From contig CAYZZU010000005.1 of the NCBI GenBank assembly GCA_964483105.1, positions 41,912 to 105,911 of the forward strand: 64,000 nt of DNA. The letters are read 5' to 3'. The number at the start of each line of letters is the position of its first letter. The stretch's first letter is position 1. The notes below the pieces were generated by a model. That model worked only from the letters and a program-made list of their open reading frames with translations, did no database searches and had not been told where the DNA came from. This document shows positions 35,260-44,171 of this stretch, piece after piece. The DNA is from CAYZZU01 sp964483105. Its GTDB lineage: Bacteria > CG2-30-53-67. A program made the position numbers and the translations under genes.

Positions 35260-37740
35260 TTGGAACAAGAGTATCATCCGGCAAAAGTCGAGGCGAAATG
35301 GCAGCGCTTCTGGGAGGAGCATCAAAGCGATCGGATTTCTCCGGACCCTGAAAGGGAAAAATATTATGTGCTGGAGATGTTTCCCTATCCTTCCGGCAAG
35401 ATCCATATGGGGCATGTCCGGAATTATTCCATCGGAGATGTGATCGCGAGATTCCGCCGTATGCGGGGAGACAATGTTCTGCATCCCATGGGTTGGGACG
35501 CCTTCGGCATGCCCGCGGAAAACGCCGCCATTCAACATGGGGTCCATCCCGCGAAGTGGACCTATGAGAATATCCGGACCATGCGGAAACAGCTGAAGCG
35601 GCTGGGGCTCTCCTATGACTGGAGCCGTGAGGTGGCTACCTGCGACCCGGACTACTATCGATGGGAGCAGTGGGTTTTTCTGAAGATGTATGAGCGCGGC
35701 CTGATTTACCGGAAGGAATCGTCCGTGAACTGGTGTGATTCGTGCCGGACGGTTCTCGCCAATGAGCAGGTTGAAGGAGGCCGCTGCTGGCGTTGCGATT
35801 GTGAGGTTCGGCGGAAAGAACTGGCCCAGTGGTTTTTACGAATCACCGAATACGCCGACGAGCTCCTCGAATTCTGCGGGAAACTGCCGGGATGGCCCGA
35901 ACGGGTCCTGACCATGCAGAAAAACTGGATCGGGAAGAGTCACGGCGTCGAAATGGAATTTCCCGTCGAGGGAAGTGAGGAGACGATTCGGATCTTTACC
36001 ACAAGACCGGATACCCTTTTCGGGGTGACTTTCATGAGTATGGCTCCGGAACATCCCCTGGTCCCGGCATTGACCTCCCCGGAGCAAAGGGCTCAGGTCG
36101 AGGCCTTTGTCGAGCGCATGAGACGGACCGAAGAACTTGTCCGTACATCGGAGGAGGTGGAAAAAGAGGGGGTTTTCACCGGCAGTTACGCGGTCAATCC
36201 CATGAACGGCGCCCGCATCCCGATCTATCTTGCGGATTTCGTGCTCATGGGGTATGGGACCGGGGCGGTGATGGCGGTTCCTGCGCATGACCAGCGGGAT
36301 TTTGAGTTCTCCCGGAAATACGGGATCCCCAGGAAGATTGTGATTCAGCCGAAGGACCGTACCCTTGTGGTTGAGGAGATGACCGAGGCCTATGTCGAAC
36401 CGGGGATTCTGGTGGATTCAGGAAAATTCAGCGGGTTGTCCAGCGAAGAGGCGAAGGCCCGGATCGCCGAGGAGGTCAAGATCCGCGGAATCGGTGACCG
36501 GACCGTACATTACCGGCTCCGGGACTGGGGGATCTCCAGGCAACGGTATTGGGGAGCGCCCATTCCGATGATTTACTGCAAGGATTGCGGGATCGTGCCG
36601 GTGGATGAAAAGGATCTTCCGGTGGTTCTGCCGGAGGATGTGGCCCTGACCGGATCGGGTGGTTCTCCTCTCGCATCCGTGCCGGATTTCGTGAATACCC
36701 CCTGTCCGAGGTGCAAGGGACCGGCACGCAGGGAGACCGACACAATGGATACTTTTGTTGAGTCCTCCTGGTATTTTCTCCGGTACGCGTCCCGGGAACG
36801 GGAACGGGGTCCCTTTGATCGCGACGAGGCGGAATACTGGATGCCGGTGGACCAATACATCGGGGGGATCGAGCACGCCGTGATGCATCTCCTCTACGCG
36901 CGATTTTTTACCAAAACTCTCCGGGACCTGGACCTGATCACCCTGGACGAGCCGTTTCGGAATCTGCTGACCCAGGGGATGGTCATCAAGGACGGGGCCA
37001 AGATGAGCAAATCCAAGGGAAACGTGGTGGATCCCGGTCATCTGATCGAAAGCTACGGCGCCGATACGGCAAGACTCTTCTCCCTTTTCGCGGCCCCTCC
37101 GGAGAAGGACCTGGAATGGAGTGACCAGGGGGTGGAGGGAACCCATCGTTTTCTACACCGCGTCTGGCGCCTGGTCTTCCGTTACTCGGAACGCCTTCTG
37201 CTTCGGGATTCCGGAAAGCCGGTTCCGGATCTCCTATCAAAAGAAATGATGGATCTCAGGAGAAAGACCCATCAGACGCTGCTCAAGGTCACCCGGGATC
37301 TGGACGGACGGTTTCACTTCAACACCGCCATTGCCGCCGTGATGGAGCTTGTGAACCGGTTGAACCAGATCGACGAGTCGAAAGTGGAGGAGGAGGAACT
37401 TCCGGTTATGAAGGAGGCCCTGGAGATCCTGACCCTGATGCTCTTTCCCTTCGCGCCCCACATCGCCGAAGAGATCTGGGAGAACCTGGGGCATCCGGGG
37501 GGGATCGGCAGGACCCCCTGGCCGGTTGCGGATGAAGAGGCGGCCCGTGAAGAGGAGATCACCGTCGTCGTGCAGATCAATGGAAAACTGAAGAGCCGGA
37601 TCCGGGTGCCGGCGGATTCCACCCGGGAAGTTCTTCAGCATGCGGCCCTGTCGAACGTACGGATCCGGGAACTGATTCAGGACAGGCCGATCCGGAAAGT
37701 GATCGTGGTTCCGGAAAAACTCGTGAATATCGTGGTGTAG
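35260..37740 (+). CDS. leuS: Leucyl-tRNA synthetase
   Basis: A class I synthetase of 826 residues, normal for bacteria. The HIGH motif is HMGH (49–52) and KMSKS is near residue 580. The editing CP1 domain (about 220–420) holds TTRPDTLFGVTF and the DQRDFEF region. The start is TTG, chosen for the AGAGGTG site and because the family N-terminus (YHPAKVEAKWQ) follows directly. The downstream lptE is 32 bases away, an order common in proteobacteria. Confidence 0.97.
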   Translation: MEQEYHPAKVEAKWQRFWEEHQSDRISPDPEREKYYVLEMFPYPSGKIHMGHVRNYSIGDVIARFRRMRGDNVLHPMGWDAFGMPAENAAIQHGVHPAKWTYENIRTMRKQLKRLGLSYDWSREVATCDPDYYRWEQWVFLKMYERGLIYRKESSVNWCDSCRTVLANEQVEGGRCWRCDCEVRRKELAQWFLRITEYADELLEFCGKLPGWPERVLTMQKNWIGKSHGVEMEFPVEGSEETIRIFTTRPDTLFGVTFMSMAPEHPLVPALTSPEQRAQVEAFVERMRRTEELVRTSEEVEKEGVFTGSYAVNPMNGARIPIYLADFVLMGYGTGAVMAVPAHDQRDFEFSRKYGIPRKIVIQPKDRTLVVEEMTEAYVEPGILVDSGKFSGLSSEEAKARIAEEVKIRGIGDRTVHYRLRDWGISRQRYWGAPIPMIYCKDCGIVPVDEKDLPVVLPEDVALTGSGGSPLASVPDFVNTPCPRCKGPARRETDTMDTFVESSWYFLRYASRERERGPFDRDEAEYWMPVDQYIGGIEHAVMHLLYARFFTKTLRDLDLITLDEPFRNLLTQGMVIKDGAKMSKSKGNVVDPGHLIESYGADTARLFSLFAAPPEKDLEWSDQGVEGTHRFLHRVWRLVFRYSERLLLRDSGKPVPDLLSKEMMDLRRKTHQTLLKVTRDLDGRFHFNTAIAAVMELVNRLNQIDESKVEEEELPVMKEALEILTLMLFPFAPHIAEEIWENLGHPGGIGRTPWPVADEEAAREEEITVVVQINGKLKSRIRVPADSTREVLQHAALSNVRIRELIQDRPIRKVIVVPEKLVNIVV

Positions 37741-37772
37741 GGACGGACCGTAAAGAAGGAGGGCTCCAGCCG

Positions 37773-38306
37773 GTGACTCGCGTGAAGGCGCTTTTTGTCC
37801 TGTTTTTTTTCCTGACGGCGGCGGCGTGCGGGTATCATCCCGGGGCGGGACCGATGATTCCTTCGGATTTCGGCACCGTGGCGGTCCCGATCTTTGTCAA
37901 TTCGACTTCCGAGCCGAATATCCAGACCCCGATTACCAACGCCGTGATTCGGGAGTTGAACCAGGCGGGTGTGCTGGTGGTCGACACGGCGCGGGCCGAT
38001 CGCATCCTGTATGGAAGGATCCTGAGTTATTCGAACAGCTCCGTTTCCCGGACCGCGGCCGGTGGGGTCAGTGAGTATCGTCTTTCAGCCGGGATCTCTC
38101 TGATCCTCAAAGACCGGTCGGGTAAGGTGCTCTATCAGAATCCATCCGCTCAGTTGCGGGAGGAATATTTTGCCTCGGGCGACCTGGAACTGAACGAACA
38201 GTCCGAGTCCGAGGCGTTGCGGGCCGGCGCGATCGATTTCGCTGAAGACCAGGTCCGCCACATACTGGATGACATCACGGCCGGACTTGGGAATGATCGT
38301 CTATAA
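37773..38306 (+). CDS. lptE: LPS-assembly lipoprotein LptE
   Basis: The outer-membrane lipoprotein that plugs LptD during LPS insertion. It has 177 residues with a signal sequence ending TAAAC-GYHP, where the cysteine is the lipidated residue and CGYH the family hallmark. SDFGTVAVPIFVNST and a C-terminal acidic helix are typical. GTG is the likely start, with AGGAGG upstream. In many relatives holA follows lptE; here a small unknown gene does. Confidence 0.88.
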   Translation: MTRVKALFVLFFFLTAAACGYHPGAGPMIPSDFGTVAVPIFVNSTSEPNIQTPITNAVIRELNQAGVLVVDTARADRILYGRILSYSNSSVSRTAAGGVSEYRLSAGISLILKDRSGKVLYQNPSAQLREEYFASGDLELNEQSESEALRAGAIDFAEDQVRHILDDITAGLGNDRL

Positions 38307-38619
38307 CCCGGACGAGGAACAGCTGGAACGGTTATGTTCCCTCTCTTCAACAGAGTTCCGTGCGTTCCGGCTGGTAATCAGAATCCGAAGCGAACTCCTG
38401 GGAACGGAGATCTACCTGGTCTCGGATCCGTCCCTGGCAAAGGAGGTCCACGGGGTTGTCTACACACCCGAGGAAATCGGGGAACTGATGAAGATCCGGC
38501 GGGCGCTGAAACTTCATTATCCGGAAAGACTGAGAAAAATTCACGATACAAAAAGAATCTTCAAGGGAAGGATCGTCTCAACGGATTTTGAGCAAAAAGG
38601 TGGAAAGAGGGATGTATGA
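38293..38619 (+). CDS. Uncharacterised small protein between lptE and bioF
   Basis: A 108-residue soluble protein I do not recognise. The start ATG at 38293 overlaps the lptE stop region by 14 bases; an upstream in-frame start at 38269 is possible. The chain is charged, with no cysteine pattern, signal peptide or membrane segment, and ends in a lysine/arginine-rich tail. The end overlaps the bioF start by eight bases, so it sits tightly inside an operon and is probably translated. No function is proposed. Confidence 0.65.
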   Translation: MIVYNPDEEQLERLCSLSSTEFRAFRLVIRIRSELLGTEIYLVSDPSLAKEVHGVVYTPEEIGELMKIRRALKLHYPERLRKIHDTKRIFKGRIVSTDFEQKGGKRDV

Positions 38620-39808
38620 AGAGGAGATCCGCCTTTTCAAAGCTGCGGGTCTGTACCGGAAGCTTCGAACCGTGGAGTCGCCCCATGGGCGTACGATCCG
38701 GGTCCGGGGGCGCAGGATGCTCTCTTTTTCCTCCAACGACTACCTTGGGCTGGCGGCGCATCCCCTGCTCCGCGAGGCCGCGGCTGTCGCCGTTCAACGT
38801 TACGGGACCGGGACCGGGGCCTCGAGGCTTCTTTCCGGGACCACAGTGCTCCACAGTGAGCTTGAAGAGGAGCTTGCTTCCTTCCTCGGATGCGAAAAGG
38901 CGCTGATCTTCAATTCCGGTTATGCGGCCAATACCGGGATACTCTCCGCCCTCTGCGGGAGGGAAGACCTGATCTTGAGCGATACCTTGAACCACGCCTC
39001 CATCGTGGATGGCTGCCGCCTTTCGAAAGCGGATGTCAAGGTATATAATCATTGTGATTGCAATCAATTAGAGGATATACTTAAAGTATCAGGTAAGTAT
39101 AAACGCCGGTGGATCGTCACCGATTCTCTCTTCAGTATGGAGGGTGATCTGGCCCCCCTTCAGGAGATTGTGGAACTGACCGAACGGTACGGCGCCTCCA
39201 TCTATCTCGATGAAGCCCACGCCGTCGGGGTCCTTGGAAAGGAAGGAAGGGGTGCCGCCTCCTTATTCGGGGTTGACGGGAGAATCTCCCTCCGGATGGG
39301 GACCTTCGGCAAGGCCTTCGGGTCCTTCGGGGCCTTTGTGGCGGGGGATGCGAGCCGGATCGACTATCTGATCAACCGGGCCCGTTCGTTTATTTATTCC
39401 ACCTCACTGCCACCGGCTGTGCTGGCGGCTTCCAGCGCGGCGCTCAAACTGATCCGGGCGCGGGAGGGAGAAATCCTGAGGGAGAAACTCCGGTCCAACA
39501 CGACGAGGCTGGTCCGGGGACTGAACCGGTTCGGGGTTGTAAAGGGGGACGTTCGGACACCGATTGTTCCACTCATTCTGGGTTCGTCCGAGAGGGCCCT
39601 TCTCGTTTCGAGTGTGCTGGACCGAAAAGGGATCTTTGCGCCCGCCATTCGTCCCCCCACAGTCCCGGAGGGGTTCTCCAGGATCCGTTTCTCCGTCATG
39701 GCCACCCATCACGGGTCGGATCTGGGAGAGGTGATTGAAGGGGTGGAGACAGCCCTGGGGTATTCCGGGCCGGCCGGCCGGGAGAGGGGGGCGTCGGATG
39801 AAGCGTAA
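38612..39808 (+). CDS. bioF: 8-amino-7-oxononanoate synthase (alpha-oxoamine synthase family)
   Basis: A PLP enzyme of 398 residues, probably making 7-keto-8-aminopelargonate for biotin. The PLP lysine is in TFGKAFGSFG (about residue 233). SNDYLGLAAHP, GTGASRLLSGT and DEAHAVGVLG are family motifs. ATG at 38612 follows GGTGG; a TTG at 38588 is an alternative. No other biotin genes are nearby. The family also includes 2-amino-3-ketobutyrate CoA ligase and serine palmitoyltransferase-like enzymes, so the exact substrate is a family-level inference. Confidence 0.8.
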   Translation: MYEEEIRLFKAAGLYRKLRTVESPHGRTIRVRGRRMLSFSSNDYLGLAAHPLLREAAAVAVQRYGTGTGASRLLSGTTVLHSELEEELASFLGCEKALIFNSGYAANTGILSALCGREDLILSDTLNHASIVDGCRLSKADVKVYNHCDCNQLEDILKVSGKYKRRWIVTDSLFSMEGDLAPLQEIVELTERYGASIYLDEAHAVGVLGKEGRGAASLFGVDGRISLRMGTFGKAFGSFGAFVAGDASRIDYLINRARSFIYSTSLPPAVLAASSAALKLIRAREGEILREKLRSNTTRLVRGLNRFGVVKGDVRTPIVPLILGSSERALLVSSVLDRKGIFAPAIRPPTVPEGFSRIRFSVMATHHGSDLGEVIEGVETALGYSGPAGRERGASDEA

Positions 39809-40532
39809 GAGGCGGGTGGTTCTCGTGACCGGGGCCTCCAGAGGTCTCGGACGCAGACTGGCCCTCTGCTTCGCCCGCTCCGGGTCCAGGGTGGCCGTGC
39901 ATTTTGTATCCAGGCGTGACCAGGCCGAGGAGGTCGTGAAGGAGATCCGTTCCCGCGGGGGGGAGGCCATTGCCGTGAAGGCCGAACTTTCCGATCCGGT
40001 CCAGGTCGTCCGGATGACGGAACAGGTACTGGACCAATGGGGTGACATGGAGGTCCTGATCAATAATGCCGCCGTGATCCAGGATGCCCCGGTGATTCGT
40101 CTCCAGGACAGGGATTGGGATTTCGTAGTCGGGACGGATCTTGCCGGTCCCTTCTATACCATGCGTTCCGTCGCTCCCGTGATGAAACGGTCCGGTGGGG
40201 GATGGATCGTCAATATTGTTTCGCGCTCCGGCGTCCGGGGAAACCGGGGACAGGCGAATTATGCCGCCGCCAAGGCGGGACTGATCGGATTGACCCGGGC
40301 GGCCGCTCTGGAATGGGGACGTTTCAACATCCGTGTGAATGCGGTCAGTCCCGGGTTCATGAAAACCGAGATGACCGGTTCCGTTTCCTCGGCGGTCAGA
40401 AACCTGGCTTTGAGGCAAAGCTGCCTGAACTGTTTCTGCGACCCCGGGGAGGTGGCCCGCTTTATCCTGAGCCTGACGCGGATGAAAGGGGTGACCGGGC
40501 AACTCTTTCACGTGGACAGCCGCCTCGTGTAG
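39798..40532 (+). CDS. Short-chain dehydrogenase/reductase (FabG-like)
   Basis: A 244-residue NAD(P)-dependent oxidoreductase. The nucleotide motif is TGASRGLG at residues about 11–18, the NNAA motif is present, and the catalytic site shows Ser then YAAAK. The start at 39798 overlaps the bioF end by 11 bases and has a purine-rich site upstream. The FabG-like form suggests reduction of 3-oxoacyl substrates, possibly tied to the BioF pimeloyl product, but this is not proven. Confidence 0.85.
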   Translation: MKRKRRVVLVTGASRGLGRRLALCFARSGSRVAVHFVSRRDQAEEVVKEIRSRGGEAIAVKAELSDPVQVVRMTEQVLDQWGDMEVLINNAAVIQDAPVIRLQDRDWDFVVGTDLAGPFYTMRSVAPVMKRSGGGWIVNIVSRSGVRGNRGQANYAAAKAGLIGLTRAAALEWGRFNIRVNAVSPGFMKTEMTGSVSSAVRNLALRQSCLNCFCDPGEVARFILSLTRMKGVTGQLFHVDSRLV

Positions 40533-40577
40533 CGCGTGCCCATCCACAAATAGATTCCGGGCACCGGCGGGTTTCCA

Positions 40578-41936
40578 ATGCATAAACAGATGCGTTATTC
40601 CATCAAGACATTCGGATGCAAGGTGAATCAGTTTGATTCGGTCCGCCTGGCCGAGACCCTGGAGGGATTCGGGTTGACCCGGGCCGGGAAAGGGGAGGCC
40701 GCGGATGTCTGTGTGATCAATACCTGCACCGTTACGGCCCGAAGCGATACCCAGTGCAGGCAGATGATCCGCCGGATGGTCCGGGAAAACCCCGGCGCCT
40801 ATGTGGTCGTCACAGGATGTTACGCAGAGACCTCACCCGAATTGCTCCGCGCCATCGAAGGCGTGGACCGGGTGATGGGGAATCGCGAAAAGGTGAAGGC
40901 CCGTGAGATTCTGATCGGGGACCTTGAAAAAGAGAAAAACAGAGAACGAAACGGGATTCCGGAGGCAGACAATCCTGCGGGACAGTCCCTGGATTGTGGG
41001 AATCCTCGGACGCCGCCGGTTCATGGGGCGGGAGATCGTTCCCGGGCCTTTCTGACGGTCCAGGACGGGTGCGACGCATTCTGCGCTTACTGCATTGTTC
41101 CCTATGCCCGGGGGGGACCGAAGAGCGTGGATCCGGATCAGGTCTGTCGCCAGGTTCGATATCTGGTGGAAAGAGGCTTTCCCGAGATTGTTCTCTCCGG
41201 CATTCATCTCGGCGCCTACGGGGTGGATTTCCATGAAAAACAGGGGTTGAGCCGTCTTCTCCGTCGTTTGATCCGGATCCCGGGCGGCTTCCGGATCCGG
41301 ATCTCCTCGGTGGAACCGATCGAGGTCGGAGAGGACCTGGTCGATCTTGTAATCGGGGAGGAGAAGATCTGCGATCATTTTCATATCCCGCTCCAGAGCG
41401 GGGAAAACCGGATTCTCCGCAGAATGGGGAGGCCTTATACGCGGGAGGACTATGCCGACCTGGTCTTTTCCATTCGGGAGAGGAGCCCGGTGGCGGCGAT
41501 CGGGACCGATCTGATCGCGGGGTTTCCCGGAGAGACGAAAGATTCTTTTGAAGAGGCGCTTGAGTGGATTTCCGGACTTCCCCTGACTCATTTCCACATC
41601 TTTCCCTATTCGGAGCGCCCAGGGACCCGGGCGGCTTCCATGGACGGACAGGTCAAGCCGTCCGAACGGAAGGAGCGGGCGGCCAGGCTCCGGAAGATCT
41701 GCGCGGACAAGAAACGGAGGTTTCTGCGGGAGATGACAGGCCGGATTCTCGAGGGAGTTCAAATCTCTCAAAAACCTTCTCTGGGGGAGGGGGTGAAGGT
41801 CCTGACGGGAAATTATCTGGAGGGACACCTTCGGGATCCGGAAGAAACAGCTTCCGGAATTTTCCCGGTCAGGGTATTACGGGTTCGGGACGAAACCTTA
41901 TTATTGACGGCTTCGGAAGAAGCATCATTGGGTTGA
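40578..41936 (+). CDS. mtaB: tRNA methylthiotransferase MtaB-like
   Basis: A radical SAM enzyme of 452 residues that adds a methylthio group to t6A37 of tRNA. The N-terminal cluster-binding domain has cysteines in FGCKVNQ, NTCTV and TGCYAE. The radical SAM motif CDAFCAYC lies near residue 165, and GTDLIAGFPGE follows. A C-terminal TRAM-like segment (about 385–445) binds tRNA. The insert of about 40 residues between the two domains is low-complexity and varies in this family. Confidence 0.88.
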   Translation: MHKQMRYSIKTFGCKVNQFDSVRLAETLEGFGLTRAGKGEAADVCVINTCTVTARSDTQCRQMIRRMVRENPGAYVVVTGCYAETSPELLRAIEGVDRVMGNREKVKAREILIGDLEKEKNRERNGIPEADNPAGQSLDCGNPRTPPVHGAGDRSRAFLTVQDGCDAFCAYCIVPYARGGPKSVDPDQVCRQVRYLVERGFPEIVLSGIHLGAYGVDFHEKQGLSRLLRRLIRIPGGFRIRISSVEPIEVGEDLVDLVIGEEKICDHFHIPLQSGENRILRRMGRPYTREDYADLVFSIRERSPVAAIGTDLIAGFPGETKDSFEEALEWISGLPLTHFHIFPYSERPGTRAASMDGQVKPSERKERAARLRKICADKKRRFLREMTGRILEGVQISQKPSLGEGVKVLTGNYLEGHLRDPEETASGIFPVRVLRVRDETLLLTASEEASLG

Positions 41937-42041
41937 GCCAATCCGGGGGGAATCCTGAAGCTGAAAAGGTTTTGGCTTCAAGATGACCCGCGACGGTCAA
42001 GGACACAAGCAGGCCCGGGTTGAACCGATAGGGGTAAACGG

Positions 42042-42506
42042 ATGAAACAGTGGATCCGGAAGAGACTTTCTCCACTCCTGGTCTTTCTGGCTGTGGCCGT
42101 TCATGCTGTTCCCGTCCAGGCGACCCAGGGGCATGGAGGGGGAGAGGGGCTCCTTTCCCATTTGTTCGCCCACCTGATCTTTCTTTCCGCCATGCTCTTT
42201 TTGATGGTCCGGCTGCGCCGGAAAAGGGAGTTGCGCCAGCCCGGTGAAGCGTGGATCCTGCGTGCGGCAACGCTCTTTGTGCTCTGGAATGTGGACACCC
42301 TTTTCGTGCATATCTACCAGGGGTGGTTCGGACCGTTGAGCTTCACGGGAGATCTTTTCCATCTCCCATCGGCGCTCTCCGTCCGGTCGCTGCCGGAGCT
42401 TTTCTATTACTTCGGGCGCTGGGATCATCTTCTCTCCATCCCGGCCCTTTTCTTCCTGCTGATCGGGATCCGGAAGATCCGGACCTCGGAGGAGGATCGG
42501 TCATGA
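42042..42506 (+). CDS. Membrane protein paired with a histidine kinase
   Basis: A 154-residue integral membrane protein. A signal-like hydrophobic start (LLVFLAVAVHAVPVQA) is followed by a His/Gly-rich loop (TQGHGGGEG) and about three more hydrophobic segments. No known family was recognised. Its stop overlaps the kinase start by four bases (ATGA), so the two are made together. It may sense a periplasmic or membrane signal for the kinase or form part of the receptor, which is inference. Confidence 0.7.
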   Translation: MKQWIRKRLSPLLVFLAVAVHAVPVQATQGHGGGEGLLSHLFAHLIFLSAMLFLMVRLRRKRELRQPGEAWILRAATLFVLWNVDTLFVHIYQGWFGPLSFTGDLFHLPSALSVRSLPELFYYFGRWDHLLSIPALFFLLIGIRKIRTSEEDRS

Positions 42507-44032
42507 CCCTGACATTCCCGATGTGGCCGGTCTATCTCGTGGATATGGGGGGGAGCGTGATTTCTCTCCTGATTGCCGCGGGCTGCGTGGCCGAGGCCCG
42601 GCGTCTCTTCCGCAAAGACCGGACCCATCCCCTCTGGACCTATTTTTTATGGATTTCCATGACGCTGGCGGTCTTCACGCTCTGCCGTTCCTCCGGTCAT
42701 ATTGTGAAATATCTTCTGATCGTATCGGGACACCGCGCCTTCTGGCATCGGATTTCGCCGATCAGCGGCGCGGTCAACTCCATCACCTTTGTCGTCGTGG
42801 GGGCACTGACCTTTTATTATGAAAGGATTCGGGTCAGCTACAGGGTGCTTCGCGAGGAGCGGAACCGGATCCGGAAGTCGGAGGCGCGGCTGGCGGAGGC
42901 CCATGATAAGATTACCCGCCTGCTCAAGGAGGTCGGTTCCGACGGGGATCTCTCCCTGCGCTACGCCAATCCCTCCCTGATTCCCTGCTGGGAGATCAAA
43001 GGGTGCCGCGAGGAGAAATGCCCCGCCTATGGTTCGGAGAACTACCGCTGCTGGCATATCGCCATGGGCTTTTGTTGTCCTTCAGGTGGAGGGGAAGAAA
43101 ACGCCTTCCAGTGTGAAGAGTGTGAAATCTACCATGAGGCGCACAGGGACCCGATTCAGAGGGTGGGTGAACAGTTCAACGACATGATGTTCTTCCTGGA
43201 AAAACGCTCCAATGAACTGAAGGAGGTCAACCGGAGATTACGGGAGATCGACCGGAAGAAGACCCGTTTCCTCGATGTGGTGGCCCATGATATCCGGACC
43301 CCGCTGACGTCGATCCTCTCCTACGCCGATCTCCTGCTCCGGTATCAGTCCGAATCCGTGGAGACCCGGAACGAGTTTTTGAAGACCATCATCCACGAGA
43401 GCAACCGGCTCGCCGAACTGGTCAACGACTATCTCGATCTTTCCCGGATCGAATCGGGTTTGATGGAATACAAAATCATGCCTCTGGATTTTCACGAGGT
43501 GGTCCAAGAGGCGATCGCGGTTCATTCCAGCACCGCGCGTCAGAAGAAGATCGAAATTCAGGATTCGATCGGGGATGGTTCCCTTCCTTTGGAAGGCGAT
43601 CCGAAAAGACTGATCCAGGTGATGAGCAATCTCCTGGGAAATGCCGTCAAGTTTACCCCTCCCGGAGGGAAGATTGAAATCGAAGGATCGCTCTCACCGG
43701 ACGGGAAGACGGTCCGGATCGCCGTCCTGGACACCGGCCCGGGGATTCCGGAGGATCATCTGCAGAAGATCTTTCAGACCTTTGTCCAGGTCCAGGAAGG
43801 GCGGCTGCACTCCGTCGGAGGGTCCGGTCTGGGGCTTTCCATCTGCTGGGAGATTGTCGGTTTCCATGGGGGCAGGATCTGGGCCTCGAACCGGGAAGAA
43901 GGGGGAGCCGCCTTCCACCTGACTCTTCCGGCCACGCATCCGGATGATACCCCCTCCTCTGAATCGGAGCCCATCAGGAGCAGCAGGGGCTCACCGTCCA
44001 TACCCCCGGAAAAGGGTTCCGCCTCGGGATGA
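42503..44032 (+). CDS. Sensor histidine kinase with two-CW domain
   Basis: A 509-residue kinase. Residues 1–105 hold about four membrane segments. A short coiled coil leads to a cysteine-rich two-CW domain (about 160–210) with C162/W163, C168, C173, C183/W184, C191, C192, C204 and C207, a likely metal- or redox-binding site. A HAMP-like linker precedes the HisKA domain (H262 in VVAHDIRTPL) and the HATPase domain (N box, DTGPGIP, GSGLGLSI). It has GGAGGAGG upstream. No response regulator adjoins, so the partner is unknown. Confidence 0.88.
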   Translation: MTLTFPMWPVYLVDMGGSVISLLIAAGCVAEARRLFRKDRTHPLWTYFLWISMTLAVFTLCRSSGHIVKYLLIVSGHRAFWHRISPISGAVNSITFVVVGALTFYYERIRVSYRVLREERNRIRKSEARLAEAHDKITRLLKEVGSDGDLSLRYANPSLIPCWEIKGCREEKCPAYGSENYRCWHIAMGFCCPSGGGEENAFQCEECEIYHEAHRDPIQRVGEQFNDMMFFLEKRSNELKEVNRRLREIDRKKTRFLDVVAHDIRTPLTSILSYADLLLRYQSESVETRNEFLKTIIHESNRLAELVNDYLDLSRIESGLMEYKIMPLDFHEVVQEAIAVHSSTARQKKIEIQDSIGDGSLPLEGDPKRLIQVMSNLLGNAVKFTPPGGKIEIEGSLSPDGKTVRIAVLDTGPGIPEDHLQKIFQTFVQVQEGRLHSVGGSGLGLSICWEIVGFHGGRIWASNREEGGAAFHLTLPATHPDDTPSSESEPIRSSRGSPSIPPEKGSASG

Positions 44033-44109
44033 CTTCGGAATTTCCCGGGATTGTGAAGAACAACACCCGTTCGACTTCGGGTCCTCCTCGATTTGATGTG
44101 GAAATTCTT

Positions 44110-44139
44110 TTGACAAATCAGACCGGTTTGGAATAATAT
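44110..44139 (+). promoter_or_regulatory. Promoter for lepA
   Basis: A consensus TTGACA (44110–44115), an 18-bp spacer and TAATAT (44134–44139). The start lies about 30 bases before lepA. Confidence 0.6.
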
Positions 44140-44171
44140 CGTTTGATTTTTGGGGAAAGAGGAGGATCTCG

